Under the pieces are notes generated by a model. The model was not told the DNA's origin, ran no database searches, and saw nothing but the letters and a program-made list of their open reading frames with translations. The position numbers and the translations under genes were made by a program. From Bombyx mori (taxonomy: Eukaryota > Arthropoda > Insecta > Lepidoptera > Bombycidae), in contig NC_085126.1 in NCBI RefSeq assembly GCF_030269925.1, positions 3,536,501-3,600,500 on the forward strand: a DNA stretch of 64,000 nucleotides. Reading direction: 5' to 3'. The stretch's first letter is position 1. Every line of letters starts with the position of its first letter. Positions 34,085 through 45,047 of this stretch are shown here, piece by piece.

Positions 34085-34470
34085 GTGACCTTTTTAAAAA
34101 CGTATTTGGATTTTTATTTTTGGCGGCATCATCGAGAGATTTAATATAATTCGCATTTCCATTTTATTCTCAGAATGCCTGACCACGAAAATTCTATTTT
34201 TTTATAGATATTAGTCTGCCATCATAATATATTCGTTTGTTTGGGTAAAAAGCCAAACAATTTTTTGTAAAAAAAACTTGGCCTTTATTAATAAATAGGT
34301 TTTATTTGCGTAGATAGATGTAGACCTATGTAGAATTGTGACCTTTCTAATAACCTATTTGGAGTTTTATTTTTGGCGGGATCATCGAGAGATTTAATAT
34401 AATTCGCACTCACATTTTATTCTCAGAATATCTATCTATCGTTTATCACGAATATTCTATTTTTTGCTAC
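34085..34470. repeat. Two direct repeats of about 130 bp
   Basis: 34085-34207 and 34338-34470 share GTGACCTTT, TTTTATTTTTGGCGG, ATCATCGAGAGATTTAATAT, TTCTCAGAAT and ACGAATATTCTATTTTT. Spacing about 253 bp; may be a local duplication or the ends of one element. Class unknown. Confidence 0.65.
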
Positions 34471-34507
34471 GAATAGACTTATTATTTATTCGTAGATTTT
34501 TTGCTAT

Positions 34508-34625
34508 TTTTTTTTATTGCCCTTGTATGCATACGAGCATACGGCCCACCTGATGGTGAGTGGTTACCGTCGCCCATGGACTTCAGCAATGCCAGGGGCA
34601 GAGCCAAGCCGCTGCCTACCGCTAC
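34508..34625 (-). mobile_element. LINE 3' tail (family of 48000)
   Basis: T-run, GAGCATACGGCCCACC, GTTACCGTCGCCCATGG, AATGCCAGGGGCAGAGCC. About 120 bp. Confidence 0.75.
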
Positions 34626-34647
34626 CTAATTTGTCATAATATATTCT

Positions 34648-34770
34648 TTTTTTTCCTACCTATACTAGTAACCTCGAGGGGTTATTCTAGATTCACCGAA
34701 TTAGTAGGTGAGCTCGCGGAGCTCAAACTGGGAATGTTGCTAACACTGGCTCTTGCAAGAGGAAATCGTG
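34648..34770 (-). mobile_element. Jockey-type LINE 3' tail fragment
   Basis: CCTACCTATACTAGTAACC, GTAGGTGAGCTCGCGGAGC and AATGTTGCTAACACTGGC; stops before the ACTCAGTGGGCTG part. Confidence 0.7.
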
Positions 34771-34844
34771 CCTTTGATTCGATTGTACCTTTCCAGAGTT
34801 TTTTTAATCTGTGGAATCTCTTAGTGAACCGCGAATTGGACTTT

Positions 34845-35257
34845 TTGGCGGGAACGCGAGGAGTGAAGTTGTGTGATTTGTTTTATTTTGTCTATTTAGT
34901 GTTTCTTCAAGTTTAAATGTGTAATAATGGTGGTTTATTAACTGTTTAATATCTGTGAAAGTGCACAAATGTGGGAAAATGAAACAAAGCTGCTGGACGT
35001 AACTTCTCGGGTTCCTCCAAAAAGTCCACTGAAAAAATCTCAGTAAATGACCACCATTTTACTGCGATTATATTTCATCCCATATCATTTCATTTCATTA
35101 AATTTCATCCCAGTTGATTAATGTCTCAAATTAATCATCTTCATTTCATTTCACTCCATATTATCATTTTTCATAAAATTTAGAATATAAAGTAAAATAA
35201 GACATGACTTAAAGGTCTTAGTTACCAGGTCATAAAATCTCTAAAAAAAAAAAAAAC
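34845..35257 (+). repeat. Unclassified A-tailed dispersed repeat, copy 1
   Basis: From GGCGGGAACGCGAGGAGTG to CTTAGTTACCAGGTCATAAA and a 13-A tail. Highly similar to 42674-43075; a weaker relative follows at 43092. The A-tail suggests a retroposed sequence (SINE or LINE end). Confidence 0.7.
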
Positions 35258-35259
35258 CG

Positions 35260-35876
35260 CGAATCGTCTATACACGTATATAGGTAGTTGATTGCTCGTG
35301 GCATCTATTTACTTTTTCCTTTTTTAAATATTATTATTTTATTAGAACACACCTAATGGGTACTTACAAACGTAAGTAAGTATGTAAGTATGAAGGCCGT
35401 ATCATTTGATACGATTTTGTAAAGCGTCACGTAAGTCAAGTCACGACGACTTCATAAAAACATTTACCTTATAAACCACGTATAAGCCTGATATATTAAA
35501 ATGCACGCAGCTTGGCTTTGTTACAATTTAAATAATAATTAAAAAAAGAACTGTTTTTCCTTATATTTCGATCAATAGAAATAGTAACACCCACTGGTGC
35601 TCCGTATTATTCAGATCTACATTTAGCAATATTAAATAAAGCATTAAAAAAAATTAGTATTGGTCCCTAAGCTTTTGTGTGTGGCGGTTTAAACAACAAA
35701 ATCTTTGTGGGCTCGTCCGGAACCCCGGCCCGCCGATATTCTGATGATGGATGGACTCCGAAGGGACTGTTCAATCAACCGTGGGAAAAACGCTAGCTCA
35801 CCCAACGCTACCATGGTAATGCGGTTTCATACTTTCGAATGTCGAACGTTTATTTCGGATTTCGAACAGAGCTCTT
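35260..35876. other. Stretch with no supported gene
   Basis: AT-rich to 35690; 35700-35870 is more balanced and holds a 60-codon frame without a domain. Confidence 0.35.
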
Positions 35877-36113
35877 TTATTGCTTAGATCGGGGACGAGC
35901 TCACAGCCCACCTGGTGTTAAGTGGTTACTGGAGCCCATAGACATCTACAACGTATATGCGCCACCCACCTTGAGATATAAGTTCTAAGGTCTCAGTATA
36001 GTTACAACGGCTGCCCCACCCTTCAAGCCGAAACGCATTACTGCTTCACGGCAGAAATAGGCAGGGTGGTGGTACCTACCCGCGCGGACTCACTAGAGGT
36101 CCTACCACCAGTG
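35877..36113 (-). mobile_element. Bm1 SINE, 5'-truncated
   Basis: TTATTGCTTAGATCGGGG to AGGTCCTACCACCAGTGA on the plus strand; lacks a T-run at its tail side. Confidence 0.85.
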
Positions 36114-36398
36114 ATATAGCGGCTATCGAATATCCAAACGATATCGTAACGGACTGATGATAATTGCTAAATTTAATAAGCTTCCGAAATGTCAGAGATT
36201 GTAAAACGGCACTAAAATCCCTTTAGTCTATTCCGGAGCTACAGAATCACAGAAAAAGCCGTCAAACTTATAATGCTCGGTTTTCACTGCTTATTAACTT
36301 AAGTGCTTACAATTACAGTTAGTACATACATACAACAGGATATAAAAAAAACTGCTTTTTTTTATCACCTTGAAATGGCGTACTTTATTTTATTGTAG

Positions 36399-36704
36399 AC
36401 TAGCTGACCCGGCAGACTTCGTAGTGCCTCAATCGATAAATAAAATACCTAAACTTTTGTATAAAATAAACTTAAAACAAACAAAAGGAATCCGTCCGAC
36501 GGGGGACACATCAAAGGAAAAACAAAATTGTTATTTTAATTTAATTTCGAGCATCTTCATATTTATCTACCTTTTAAACCTTCTCTGGACTTCCACAAGT
36601 AATTCAAGACCAAAATTAGCCAAATCGGTCCAGCCGTTCTCGAGTTTTAGTGAGACTAACGAACAGCAATTCATTTTATATACCTATATAAAGATAGATA
36701 GATT
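36399..36704 (-). mobile_element. Non-autonomous Helitron (family A)
   Basis: Plus strand ACTAGCTGACCCGGCAGACT through AACGAACAGCAATTCATTT to TATATAAAGATAGA. Complete. Confidence 0.85.
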
Positions 36705-36909
36705 TGAACGAAAACGCAAAATGTTAGCTCAGAGTTCTTATTTCAGAAGCCCTAGGCGATATTAATTGATTAGATTTAACTGTTAAAGAGAAAAGGACGT
36801 AACTCGATTTTTTAAGTTCACTACATTTAATGAAACAGTAGAATCCGATGTGTTTGTAAGTCGGAGAACAAAGAAAATTGACGATAAAATGTCTGCCTGT
36901 TTATTTAAT

Positions 36910-37015
36910 GCTTATATGGTCCAGTAGTTTCGGAGTCTATTCGAAACAAACAAACAAACAAATCTTTCCTCTTTATAATATTATTAGTATTAGTATTAGT
37001 ATAATAATATATAGA
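36910..37015 (-). mobile_element. Helitron family B end fragment
   Basis: Plus strand GTCCAGTAGTTTCGGAGTC, CAAACAAACAAACAAATC, CTTTATAATATTATTAG: the 5' end of a family-B Helitron in minus orientation; the CTAGT end is missing. Confidence 0.65.
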
Positions 37016-37194
37016 TTTTTCGACGGCTACGCTCGTGCTCACGATTAAGTTTCGAGTTACGTTATGTTTACGATACGAAATTAAATATAATGATCCGTGT
37101 TAGCAAAGCTAGTTCTTTTTCTCGGCGAGAGCGAATTATATACGACAGCAAATCGAATACTTTTTCTATAGTATTTTTTTCCATAATCTAACGC

Positions 37195-37325
37195 TCACGG
37201 GTCTCAAGCCTGACGACGCTGCTAACACTAACCCTAGTAAGAGCAGTACTTCGCAGAATCTACCACGGGATCGGAAACGCGACCCATTGAGAAGAACCGG
37301 CGAGAAACTCGGTGGGCTATAGTCT
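37195..37325 (-). mobile_element. Jockey-type LINE 3' tail fragment
   Basis: CTGACGACGCTGCTAACAC, TACTTCGCAGAATCTACC, CGGCGAGAAACTCGGTGGGC. The A-tail end is missing. Confidence 0.75.
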
Positions 37326-37447
37326 TTCGTGCTTGCTCTAAACTACAGTTTTCGTGGTCACAAAACGCGGTCCGACGAAGACGGACTCTCTAAGCCCCTA
37401 GTTTCCAAAGTGGTCCAGGTGGATCCTCAGGGGACCACGGGCGATTC

Positions 37448-37585
37448 AAATCAAATCAAATAAATAAAAATTATTCAACTTAAATGAAAGTACATACTTG
37501 TTGAACGTCAAAAAGAACTAATGCCAATTCACAAAAAACTAGCCTCCGTTCTGAGAAGAACTGGCAGGAAACTCAGCGGGCATGT
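37448..37585. mobile_element. Fragment of another LINE 3' end
   Basis: TCAAATCAAATCAAATAAAT, ATTCAACTTAAATGAAAG, CCGTTCTGAGAAGAACTGGC and GGAAACTCAGCGGGC form a block I know as a frequent lepidopteran repeat. Family not named with certainty. Confidence 0.5.
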
Positions 37586-37857
37586 CTTTTTTTTTTCTTT
37601 TTAAATTTTCGTTTTTTTTTCTATTAGACGGCATACGTAATATGGCAGAAATCTGGCTGTAGGGGTTCCACCGGAACCAAGTAAATTATGATAGTGGTCT
37701 ATGAGAAAAAAAAGGGTGAGAACCCTTGCTCTAAACGAGTTAATGCTTTAAATGAGTACCAATAGTAAGGATTCGGCTAAAATTGGTTTAAATGAAAACG
37801 ATTTTGATACGTTTCGTTATCGAAGTTCAGGTACCTAACACGTCAGAAGCTTATTAA

Positions 37858-38444
37858 GAATATATAAAAATGAATTGCTGTTTTTTTTATTTTATTTTTT
37901 ATTGCCTAGATGTGGGGACGGTCTCACAGCCTACCTGGTGTTAAGTGGTTACTGGAACCCATAGACATCTACAACGTAAATGCGCCACACACCTTGAGAT
38001 AGAAGTTCTAAGGTCATAGTTACAACGGCTGCCCCATCCTTCAAACCGAAACGCATTACTGCTTCACGGCAGAAATAGGCGGGGCGGTGGTACCTACCCA
38101 TGCGGACTTATAAGAGGTCCTACCACCAGTAATTACGCAAATTATAATTTTGCGGGTTTGATTTTTATTACACGATGTTATTCCTTCACCGTGGAAGTCA
38201 GTCGTGAACAGGAACAGCTGTTCGTTAGTCTCGCTAAAACTCGAGAACGGCTGGACCGATTTGGCTAATTTTGGTCTTGAATTATTTGTGGAAGTCCAGA
38301 GAAGGTTTAAAAGGTAGATAGATAAATATGAAAATGCTCGGAATTAAATAAAAATAACATTTTTGTTTTTCCTTTATTTTACATAAAAGCTTTGGTCTTT
38401 TATTTATCGATTGAGGCACTACGAAGTCTGCCGGGTCAGCTAGT
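37858..38444 (+). mobile_element. Helitron (family A) interrupted by a Bm1 SINE
   Basis: Left part 37858-37881 (ATATATAAAAATGAATTGCTG) and right part from about 38217 (CTGTTCGTTAGTCTCGCTAA) to CAGCTAGT at 38444 are one Helitron. The break falls exactly where intact copies read GCTGTTCGTT. Confidence 0.85.
37882..38216 (-). mobile_element. Bm1 SINE inserted in the Helitron
   Basis: Includes the extended part TTTTATTACACGATGTTATT and TTCACCGTGGAAGTCA, but lacks the tRNA head. CTGTT flanks both sides, a possible short target duplication. Confidence 0.85.
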
Positions 38445-38946
38445 TAAGAATGAAAATTTACATTGATCTTATTGATTGTCTCTGCTGATTTGTTTGCAAA
38501 AGAATATCAAAACCTAGAATGGTAACTTAAGTTTATGACTGACATGATCATACATAATAGACGTTACGCGTTCCTATACACTAAAAAGTGTTTTTTAAAG
38601 CATTTCAAAAATAAAAGGTTTAATCATGTCACTAATGTTTATGACATTTTATAATGTTATTTAATCGGACTAAGTTTTTTGTAGTTTGCATTTACAAAAA
38701 GGTGCATTTTTTTAATACGCTTTCAGCAGCTTGGTATATATGTATCCTATGTACCTATATATATTGTTTGCATGTAGGTATCTATTGTCTTGTTTGCTTG
38801 GGGGTAGCCACCACCAGCCGGCCAGTTAACAAGACATCATGTGTGTATTTTTTTCATATATTTTTTGAATACTGATGATTTGCATATTTTAAAGCTGAAA
38901 ATCGAAGGCGGTTTCACAAAATTCTCATTTATGGAATCTTCATCAC

Positions 38947-39156
38947 TACATAGTATAAAACAAAGTCGCTTTCTCTGTCCCTAAATCCCTATCTATGCTT
39001 TAATCTTTAAAACTACGCAACGGATTTTGATGCGGTTTTTTTTAATAGATAGAGTGATTAAAGAGGAAGGTTTATATGTATAATAGCATCCATTAAATAG
39101 TGGAGAAATCAATAATAAATTACAGTTTCCGAAGCGAAGCGAGGGCGGGTCGCTAG
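38947..39156 (+). mobile_element. Helitron (family C)
   Basis: From TACATAGTATAAAACAAAGT to GAGGGCGGGTCGCTAGT. The interior (AAACTACGCAACGGATTTTG) differs from family B but the 3' end is the same as at 25487-25516. Confidence 0.75.
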
Positions 39157-39199
39157 TACATAATAAAACACTAATCGAAAGCATAAGCCGAATTTAGTG

Positions 39200-39320
39200 T
39201 TTTTTTTTATTGCCCTTGTATGTAGGCTAACGAGCCGTACGGCCCACTTGATGGTGAGTGGTTACGTTCGCCCATAGATTTCAGCAATGCCACGAGCAGA
39301 GCCGAGCCGCAGCCTACCGT
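39200..39320 (-). mobile_element. LINE 3' tail (family of 48000), diverged
   Basis: T-run, TACGGCCCACTTGATGGTG, GTTACGTTCGCCCATAG, AGCAATGCCACGAGCAGAGC. Confidence 0.7.
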
Positions 39321-39840
39321 GAAAGACCACGATTCATACTTAATGATACGTCGGTGAGAGTAACGCCATCTGTCGTCAAATAGTAGAAACGAATATCAAA
39401 AGAACTAGTAATTTCGAAAACGCTAGAGAAGCGTAACGCCATCCATTATCAAATAGCGGAAACGCACATAGAAACGTGCCGGTCTTGTCTTGCTGGGAAC
39501 GTTCTCGATAATTGTAGAGATATCGTATCGTATCGACTATAAATGCGTTGCAGAGATGACACGATGGTAGTTAGTAATCGGATCTACTCGAAGCGAAACA
39601 GCGAACGGATTACCTGAAGCGAAGCAGAAGTATTTAATATAGTTTTAATTTGTACTTGGGTGGAAGTTTTATTTAGTTTTACGTTGTTTTCCGTTTCAAT
39701 GACGAGATTATTCCCGTTTGGGCTTCGGGTCCTAATACTTTTTACGTGTGCTATTTACAGGATTTTTCCTGTGATTTTCAAACTTTGAGATGGTTAGAGT
39801 TTTACGGTCTTACATAAATTTCGGGGGGCTTAATAAAAAA
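39321..39840. other. Stretch with no supported gene
   Basis: Two AACGCCATC words in a local imperfect duplication (39363 and 39429). No gene. Confidence 0.35.
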
Positions 39841-39914
39841 GGAAAGATCTTCCACTGAGCGGGTGATATTGCTCGGTAGACCGACCATTCGATTGTCATT
39901 GTTCGGACCTTGTA
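39841..39914 (+). repeat. 80-bp dispersed repeat with AAGATCTTC core, copy 2
   Basis: GGAAAGATCTTCCACTGAGC, GATATTGCTCGGTAGACCG, CATTGTTCGGACCTTG; see copies at 20553 and 60824. Confidence 0.55.
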
Positions 39915-40580
39915 TATACGCAAGCTTATCTTGAAAAATGTCGTAAGCGAGAATCAAGCATCTGTCAAATTTAATATCTTGTGTTCTATGATGGGTACCC
40001 GCCCGTCACAACAAATAATATTTAATTTACAATTACCTAAACAATCCCATTTTAATTATCAGAAGCAATTAATCATAGTAACCCCTTTAGTATAACTTTA
40101 CAAATGGCTCTCGTAACAGGAGTGTAATTCGAATTATCTAATTTGTATGCAAATACGGGGCCGTACTGACGTCTGCAACGTTTGAAGACAAGGGAAACAG
40201 GTCCGTTCGTATCTTGCGATTTTTACGTTTTTATTTTACGGTCTGTAGGTCGTGTGCTGGGTTCGTGGATTGGTCAATAGAACCGAAACGGGACAAAACT
40301 TATCTCGTTTCCATCCACGTATCCCATGCGCGTATTGAGAACCTTAAATCGCAATGATATGACTATCATTTTTTACGATTCGTCAACTCGTTCAGATCTT
40401 GTATCAATGTTTTCAAGCGTACTTTTGTACGTTGTACTGTTATTTACCATTACATTCTCGAACGATTCAGAGTTGGTTCTAACAGTTGTCTAACCAATAG
40501 CGGGTAGTTTGCAAATGAATTACTATACTATTATACTACCGCCTTATCGGAATTGTAAACTTTGAGAAGAACTTTTTTTT
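39915..40580. other. Stretch with no supported gene
   Basis: Mixed composition; no domain-bearing frame and no named repeat. Confidence 0.35.
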
Positions 40581-40581
40581 T

Positions 40582-40834
40582 ACTGGTGGTAGGACCTCTT
40601 GTGAGTCCGCGCGGGTGGGTACCACCACCCTGCCTATTTCTGCCGTGAAGCAGTAATGCGTTTCGGTTTGAAGGGTGGGGCAGCCGTTGTAACTATACTT
40701 GAGACCTTAGAACTTGTATCTCAAGGTGGGTGGCGCATTTACGTTGTGGATGTCTATGGGCTCCAGTAACCACTTAACACCAGGTGGGCTGTGAGCTCGT
40801 CCACCCATCTAAGCAATAAAAAAAATAAAAAAAA
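40582..40834 (+). mobile_element. Bm1 SINE, 5'-truncated
   Basis: ACTGGTGGTAGGACCTCTTG to AGCAATAAAAAAAATAAAAA; near the commonest form. Confidence 0.9.
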
Positions 40835-41069
40835 GAACCGTTGAGAATTCAATGACCTGATGTTAAGGGTCAATTATTATTTAGAGCTCGTCAACGAATT
40901 CGGCTAGTACGGCGACCAAGGTTTTAGCTATTGCCAGCGTGAAATCTAGTAGTGTCCAAAAACCGAGGGTAACTTAGGTAGATTTGTCAGGATGTGTCTA
41001 AGGCGTCGATGGTGGTTGGATGCGTGAGTCGGGTCTGCAGTTAGCAGCAGGGTAGATAGGTGATTCAAC

Positions 41070-41215
41070 ATTCAAGTGACATCCATCTTGAGACTTGAGT
41101 TTATAGTTTACAACGCCTGCCCGATTTTTTCTAGCCGAAACGCATTACTGCTGAAATAGTTAAGGTGTTGGTAGTTACCTATGCGGGGTCACAAGGTGCC
41201 TTATCACCAGTATAG
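41070..41215 (-). mobile_element. Old Bm1 SINE fragment
   Basis: CCATCTTGAGACTTGAGTTT, AGCCGAAACGCATTACTGC, GGGGTCACAAGGTGCC and ATCACCAGTA remain in order. Confidence 0.55.
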
Positions 41216-41451
41216 ACGCTATCTTTATCTACTTATAGAATAACATTAACCAACTCAGGAACAAGAATGCCGGTAGCTACGCTCGGACCTTCGAAAGGGT
41301 TGACAAGTTAGGCCAACATTCGTAACTTTTCGACAATGCGGGCGCCACGGTTTCAGAGTCCTATCTAGTAAGTACCCTTTGCCGGAATGTTCCTACGAAT
41401 TATACGAGGGATCAAGTTCTCATTATTTGTAAATGTTATTAAATTATCATG

Positions 41452-41684
41452 TCGACGCTTGAAAGGCAAACATGACTAAGCGACAATAACTGCTTTATAC
41501 ATAAATGATAGGCAATAACCATATTCGATGCGCAAAAAAATATATTTCTAGGTCTATTAAAATCATTTCAATCCTACAGCTAGATTCGTTAAAATAGATT
41601 TTTTTTCAGGTATTTCAACTTTAAATTAGTCTACTGTAAAGTTCACGCATTGTCGTTTGGTCACGTTTGCCTTTCAAGCGTCGA
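41452..41684. mobile_element. MITE with about 36-bp terminal inverted repeats
   Basis: TCGACGCTTGAAAGGCAAAC at 41452 and its complement ending at 41684 are identical over 20 bp. They continue with few mismatches (CATGACTAAGCGACAAT against CGTGACCAAACGACAAT). Total about 233 bp with an AT-rich interior and no coding frame. Superfamily not clear from the ends. Confidence 0.65.
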
Positions 41685-41724
41685 TGTATTTTCTTATTTG
41701 ATTCGTTGCGTTTACATTATTACG

Positions 41725-41905
41725 TTTACAATGCGGTGGACCGACCAAATTAAAACTGCAGTGGGAGGTCCCTTAAATGAGTGCAGTAGAATGGCCTCGA
41801 GCAGGGAGAGATGGCGCGACATCGTGAGACGCATCAAGTCTGCCCCTTCCAACACTACATGACGATCACGACCACTCTGTCAAGAGTGACACGACTGAGA
41901 AGAAG
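41725..41905 (+). pseudogene. LINE C-terminal fragment, RTE-like
   Basis: The frame ending at 41862 reads MRWTDQIKTAV, then RMASSRERWRDIVRRI. This is the W/R-rich end typical of RTE-like or related LINE ORFs, followed by GAGAAGAAGAAGA. Confidence 0.5.
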
Positions 41906-42114
41906 AAGACATTCTTTTTTCCGGAATGTTGGCTAAGTTCAGCTGTGAATAAAATAGTATGACTTTATAATTAGGTAGTGAAGATATGTTTCTGAACCTG
42001 ACATTGTTCATGTGCCACTCTAAAGGTGTCTCGTATGATCGTATGCCTCTTTTTTATTCTCGGGCCTTTAACATAAATAATTGTGATATATATTTAGTTT
42101 AGTGAGTATACAAA

Positions 42115-42380
42115 TTAAAGAGCGGACAGTTAGCGTGGTATGGACATGTGATGCGTAGAGAGAAGATGCATGTGACTAGGAGATGTATGGAAATGGTAGT
42201 GCAAGGTAGAGGGGGAAGAGGTCGAAAGAAAGAAGACATGGATGGAGTGTGTGAATGACGATATGAGAGAGAGAGGAGCGAGTGTTGAGATGACGACTGA
42301 TAGAAGAGAACGGAAGAGAAAAATTAGCTGTGCCGACCCCACCTAGTGGGATAAGGTGGAGAAAAATAAGAAGAGTATTC
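42115..42380 (+). pseudogene. LINE C-terminal fragment, RTE-like
   Basis: Read with frame changes it gives AWYGHVMRREKMHVTRR, GRGGRGRKK, CVNDDMRERG, then CADPT near a stop. This is the usual end of an RTE-type LINE ORF. The frame is broken, so it is a relic. Confidence 0.6.
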
Positions 42381-42673
42381 ATTTTATTTTTACATTATTA
42401 AACGTATTTAACCGGTACATGTATACAGCTAAAGTTAAGATTTATTACTCCAACATCCATAGCTATTGTACAGAAAGGTCTACACATGTGTTATTTTAGG
42501 ACTCATAATTAATTACCGTAAATTACATTTGTGCTTCTATAATAATGCAGTGTCGAAATTCGGTTCACTTACCGGGACTGAAGCATTATATATAATTTCT
42601 ATTCTGGCAATAAAAAGTTCATTATATTTGTATTATCTATATTGTGTACATACATTTATGTATTATAATTTTG

Positions 42674-43075
42674 GGCGGGAACGCGAGGAGTGAAGTTGTG
42701 TGATTTGTTTTATTTTGTATATTTAGTGTTTCTTCGGGTTTAAATGTGTAATAATGGTGTTTTATTAACTGTTTAATATCTGTGAAAGTGCACAAATGGG
42801 GTAAATGAAACAAAGTCGCTGGACATAACTTCTCGGGATCCTCCAAAAAGTCCACTGAAAAAATCTTAGTATGACCACCATTTTACTGAGATTATATTTC
42901 ATCCCATTTCATTTCATTTAATTTCATCCCAGTTGATTAATGTTTCAAATTAATCATCTTCATTTCATTACACTCCATAATATCATTTTTCATAAAAATA
43001 TGAATATAAATTAAAATAAGACATGACTCAAAGGTCTTAGTTACCAGGTCATAAAATCCCTTAAAAAAACATTTA
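42674..43075 (+). repeat. Unclassified A-tailed dispersed repeat, copy 2
   Basis: GGCGGGAACGCGAGGAGTG to CCAGGTCATAAAATCCC and an A-run; about 95% like copy 1 at 34845 by eye. Confidence 0.7.
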
Positions 43076-43091
43076 TGTATTAACTAGATTT

Positions 43092-43325
43092 TTCGCGGGA
43101 ACGAGTGGTGAAGTTGTGTGAATTGTTTTATGTTGTTAATTTAGTGGTTTTTCAGATTTAAACGTGTCGTAATAGTGGCGTACAATCCGTTTAGCATCTA
43201 TGAAAGTGCTCCAGTGCGGGAAAATGAAAACAAAGTTGCTGGGAAAACCTTCTCGGGTTCTCCCAAAATGCTCAATGAAGTCTATATAAATTCCCACCAT
43301 TTTACTGAGACATTATTTCATATCA
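43092..43325 (+). repeat. Unclassified repeat, copy 3 (diverged, truncated)
   Basis: TCGCGGGAACGAGTGGTGAA, GTGGTTTTTCAGATTTAAACG and CCACCATTTTACTGAGA match copies 1 and 2 in order, but the 3' third is missing. It directly follows copy 2. Confidence 0.6.
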
Positions 43326-44184
43326 TAAATATATTATAATTTTAATTAGATCAATTTAATTTCATTCTGCTGCATTAAACATTTATAAGAAATTTATTTA
43401 ATAATTGAAGATTTTTATAAACTGCCGACAATTGCAACATAAGGCAAGTGCCATTTTGAAAAGAAAAAAAAAATTGTAATCAGCTTTTGAAATTCAATAA
43501 CGTTTTGAAAATTAATTAAAATCTTATTTATCTGGTGTAGGTAGTAGGTAGATACATATTACGAGTAATTTGGACACAATCATGCGTCTTATTCTGAATG
43601 GTGGGGAATGCATTGACAATGACATTGACACTTCGATCACAGGTCTTAAAACATTAATATATATGATGATAACCGTTAGTCACATAAAAACTGCCTATCT
43701 GAAAGTTTATCCACTTCAAAAGCAAATTAAATAAAAGCTTCAAACTGAGATAATATTTATGCAGTTTGACATAAGTATATAAGCTTACATAATTAATTCA
43801 AGCTAAGTTCGACTAAAAACAACGCGATCTTCATGCGGTAAATCAATGGCTATATTTTTATTGGCGATTCTGAGATGCGCGAGAAATATCTATATTCACT
43901 TAGATCCCTGTATTATATCAGTTTTTATACTTAAACAATCTATATAAAAGTATTAACTCAGATAAAATAAAATATAAAGATCTTTGTAATTCGAAGCGGG
44001 AATGGAAGTAGCTTCGCAATCGACACCGCCAGGTGCTCATGTTCGCCTGGTACTTTTCGTAACAACTTGATTAACTTTTACTTATTCGTCGTGTTAATTA
44101 AAATTTTACTCATTCCGCGATGAAAATTAATTGAAAAACATGATTTATCACATTCCTAATGAATTTGTTGGAATTCATGACAAT
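43326..44184. other. AT-rich stretch, nothing identified
   Basis: No coding frame or named repeat. 43995-44065 (GGAATGGAAGTAGCTTCGC, CGCCTGGTACTTTTCGTAAC) faintly resembles 22590-22640. Confidence 0.35.
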
Positions 44185-44700
44185 TTTTTTTTATTATTAT
44201 GTTTACCCAATACTTACGTTTTATTTAGAATAGTATATGGTTATTCCGAACTATAAACAAAGAAGATTCTTTTTTTTATTATTTACACAATACTTACATT
44301 TTATTTAGAACTAGCTTACCCGGCAGACTTCTTACTGCCTCAATCGAAAAATAAAAGACCTAAACTTTAAAATAAACTTAAAACAACCCAAAAAGAATTC
44401 GTGCGAAGGAAAAACAAAATTGTTATTTTTATTTAATACCGAGCATTTTCATATTAAACTTTTAAACCTTCTCTGGATTTCCACAAATAATTCAAGACCA
44501 AAATTAGCTAAATCGGTCCAGCCGTTCTCGAGTTTTAGCGAGACTAACGAACAGCAATTCATTGTTATATATTATATAGATAGTATTTGGTTATTCCGAA
44601 CTTTAAATAAATAAGATTCTTTTTTTTATTATTTACACAATACTGACGTTTTATTTAGAATTGTGTTTGATTATTCCGAAATCAAAATCAGGAAGATTCT
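44185..44700. repeat. Three tandem units of about 82 bp, the middle one split by a Helitron
   Basis: Units at 44185-44269, 44270-44310 plus 44581-44619, and 44620-44700. Each carries TTATTATT, ACCCAATACTTACG or ACACAATACTTAC, TTTTATTTAGAA, GGTTATTCCGAAC and AAGATTC. Confidence 0.8.
44311..44580 (-). mobile_element. Non-autonomous Helitron (family A) inside a tandem repeat
   Basis: CTAGCTTACCCGGCAGACTT to TATATTATATAGA on the plus strand. Neighbouring units give the empty site TTTAGAATAGTAT, so the element sits exactly between A and T with nothing duplicated, as Helitrons do. Confidence 0.9.
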
Positions 44701-45047
44701 AAATTCAATTTTCGTTCTAACTCAGTTATCTTGAAGCATGTCTAAAAGCCATGTTTCTAAGTCGATATGGGAGATATAATTCTAATGTAATCTGTAATGT
44801 AAACAGACAAATATACAGAGCAAGTAAGTAGCAATTTCTCGTCGGTTTGTCAACCGAATTACTTTCTTTGTTTAGTAGGGCTATTGACGAGCTTTATAGT
44901 ATTTTCTTTTAAGTGTCAGTATTAAAACGATCTATCTAACGAATCTAAGTCTTGAGGTTTAGTGGTTATAGTTGAATTTAGATCACTAGATGAACATTAG
45001 GGACTGGAGTTTAAACAATGAATACGGCTTTAATTTTAGTGTCTAAT

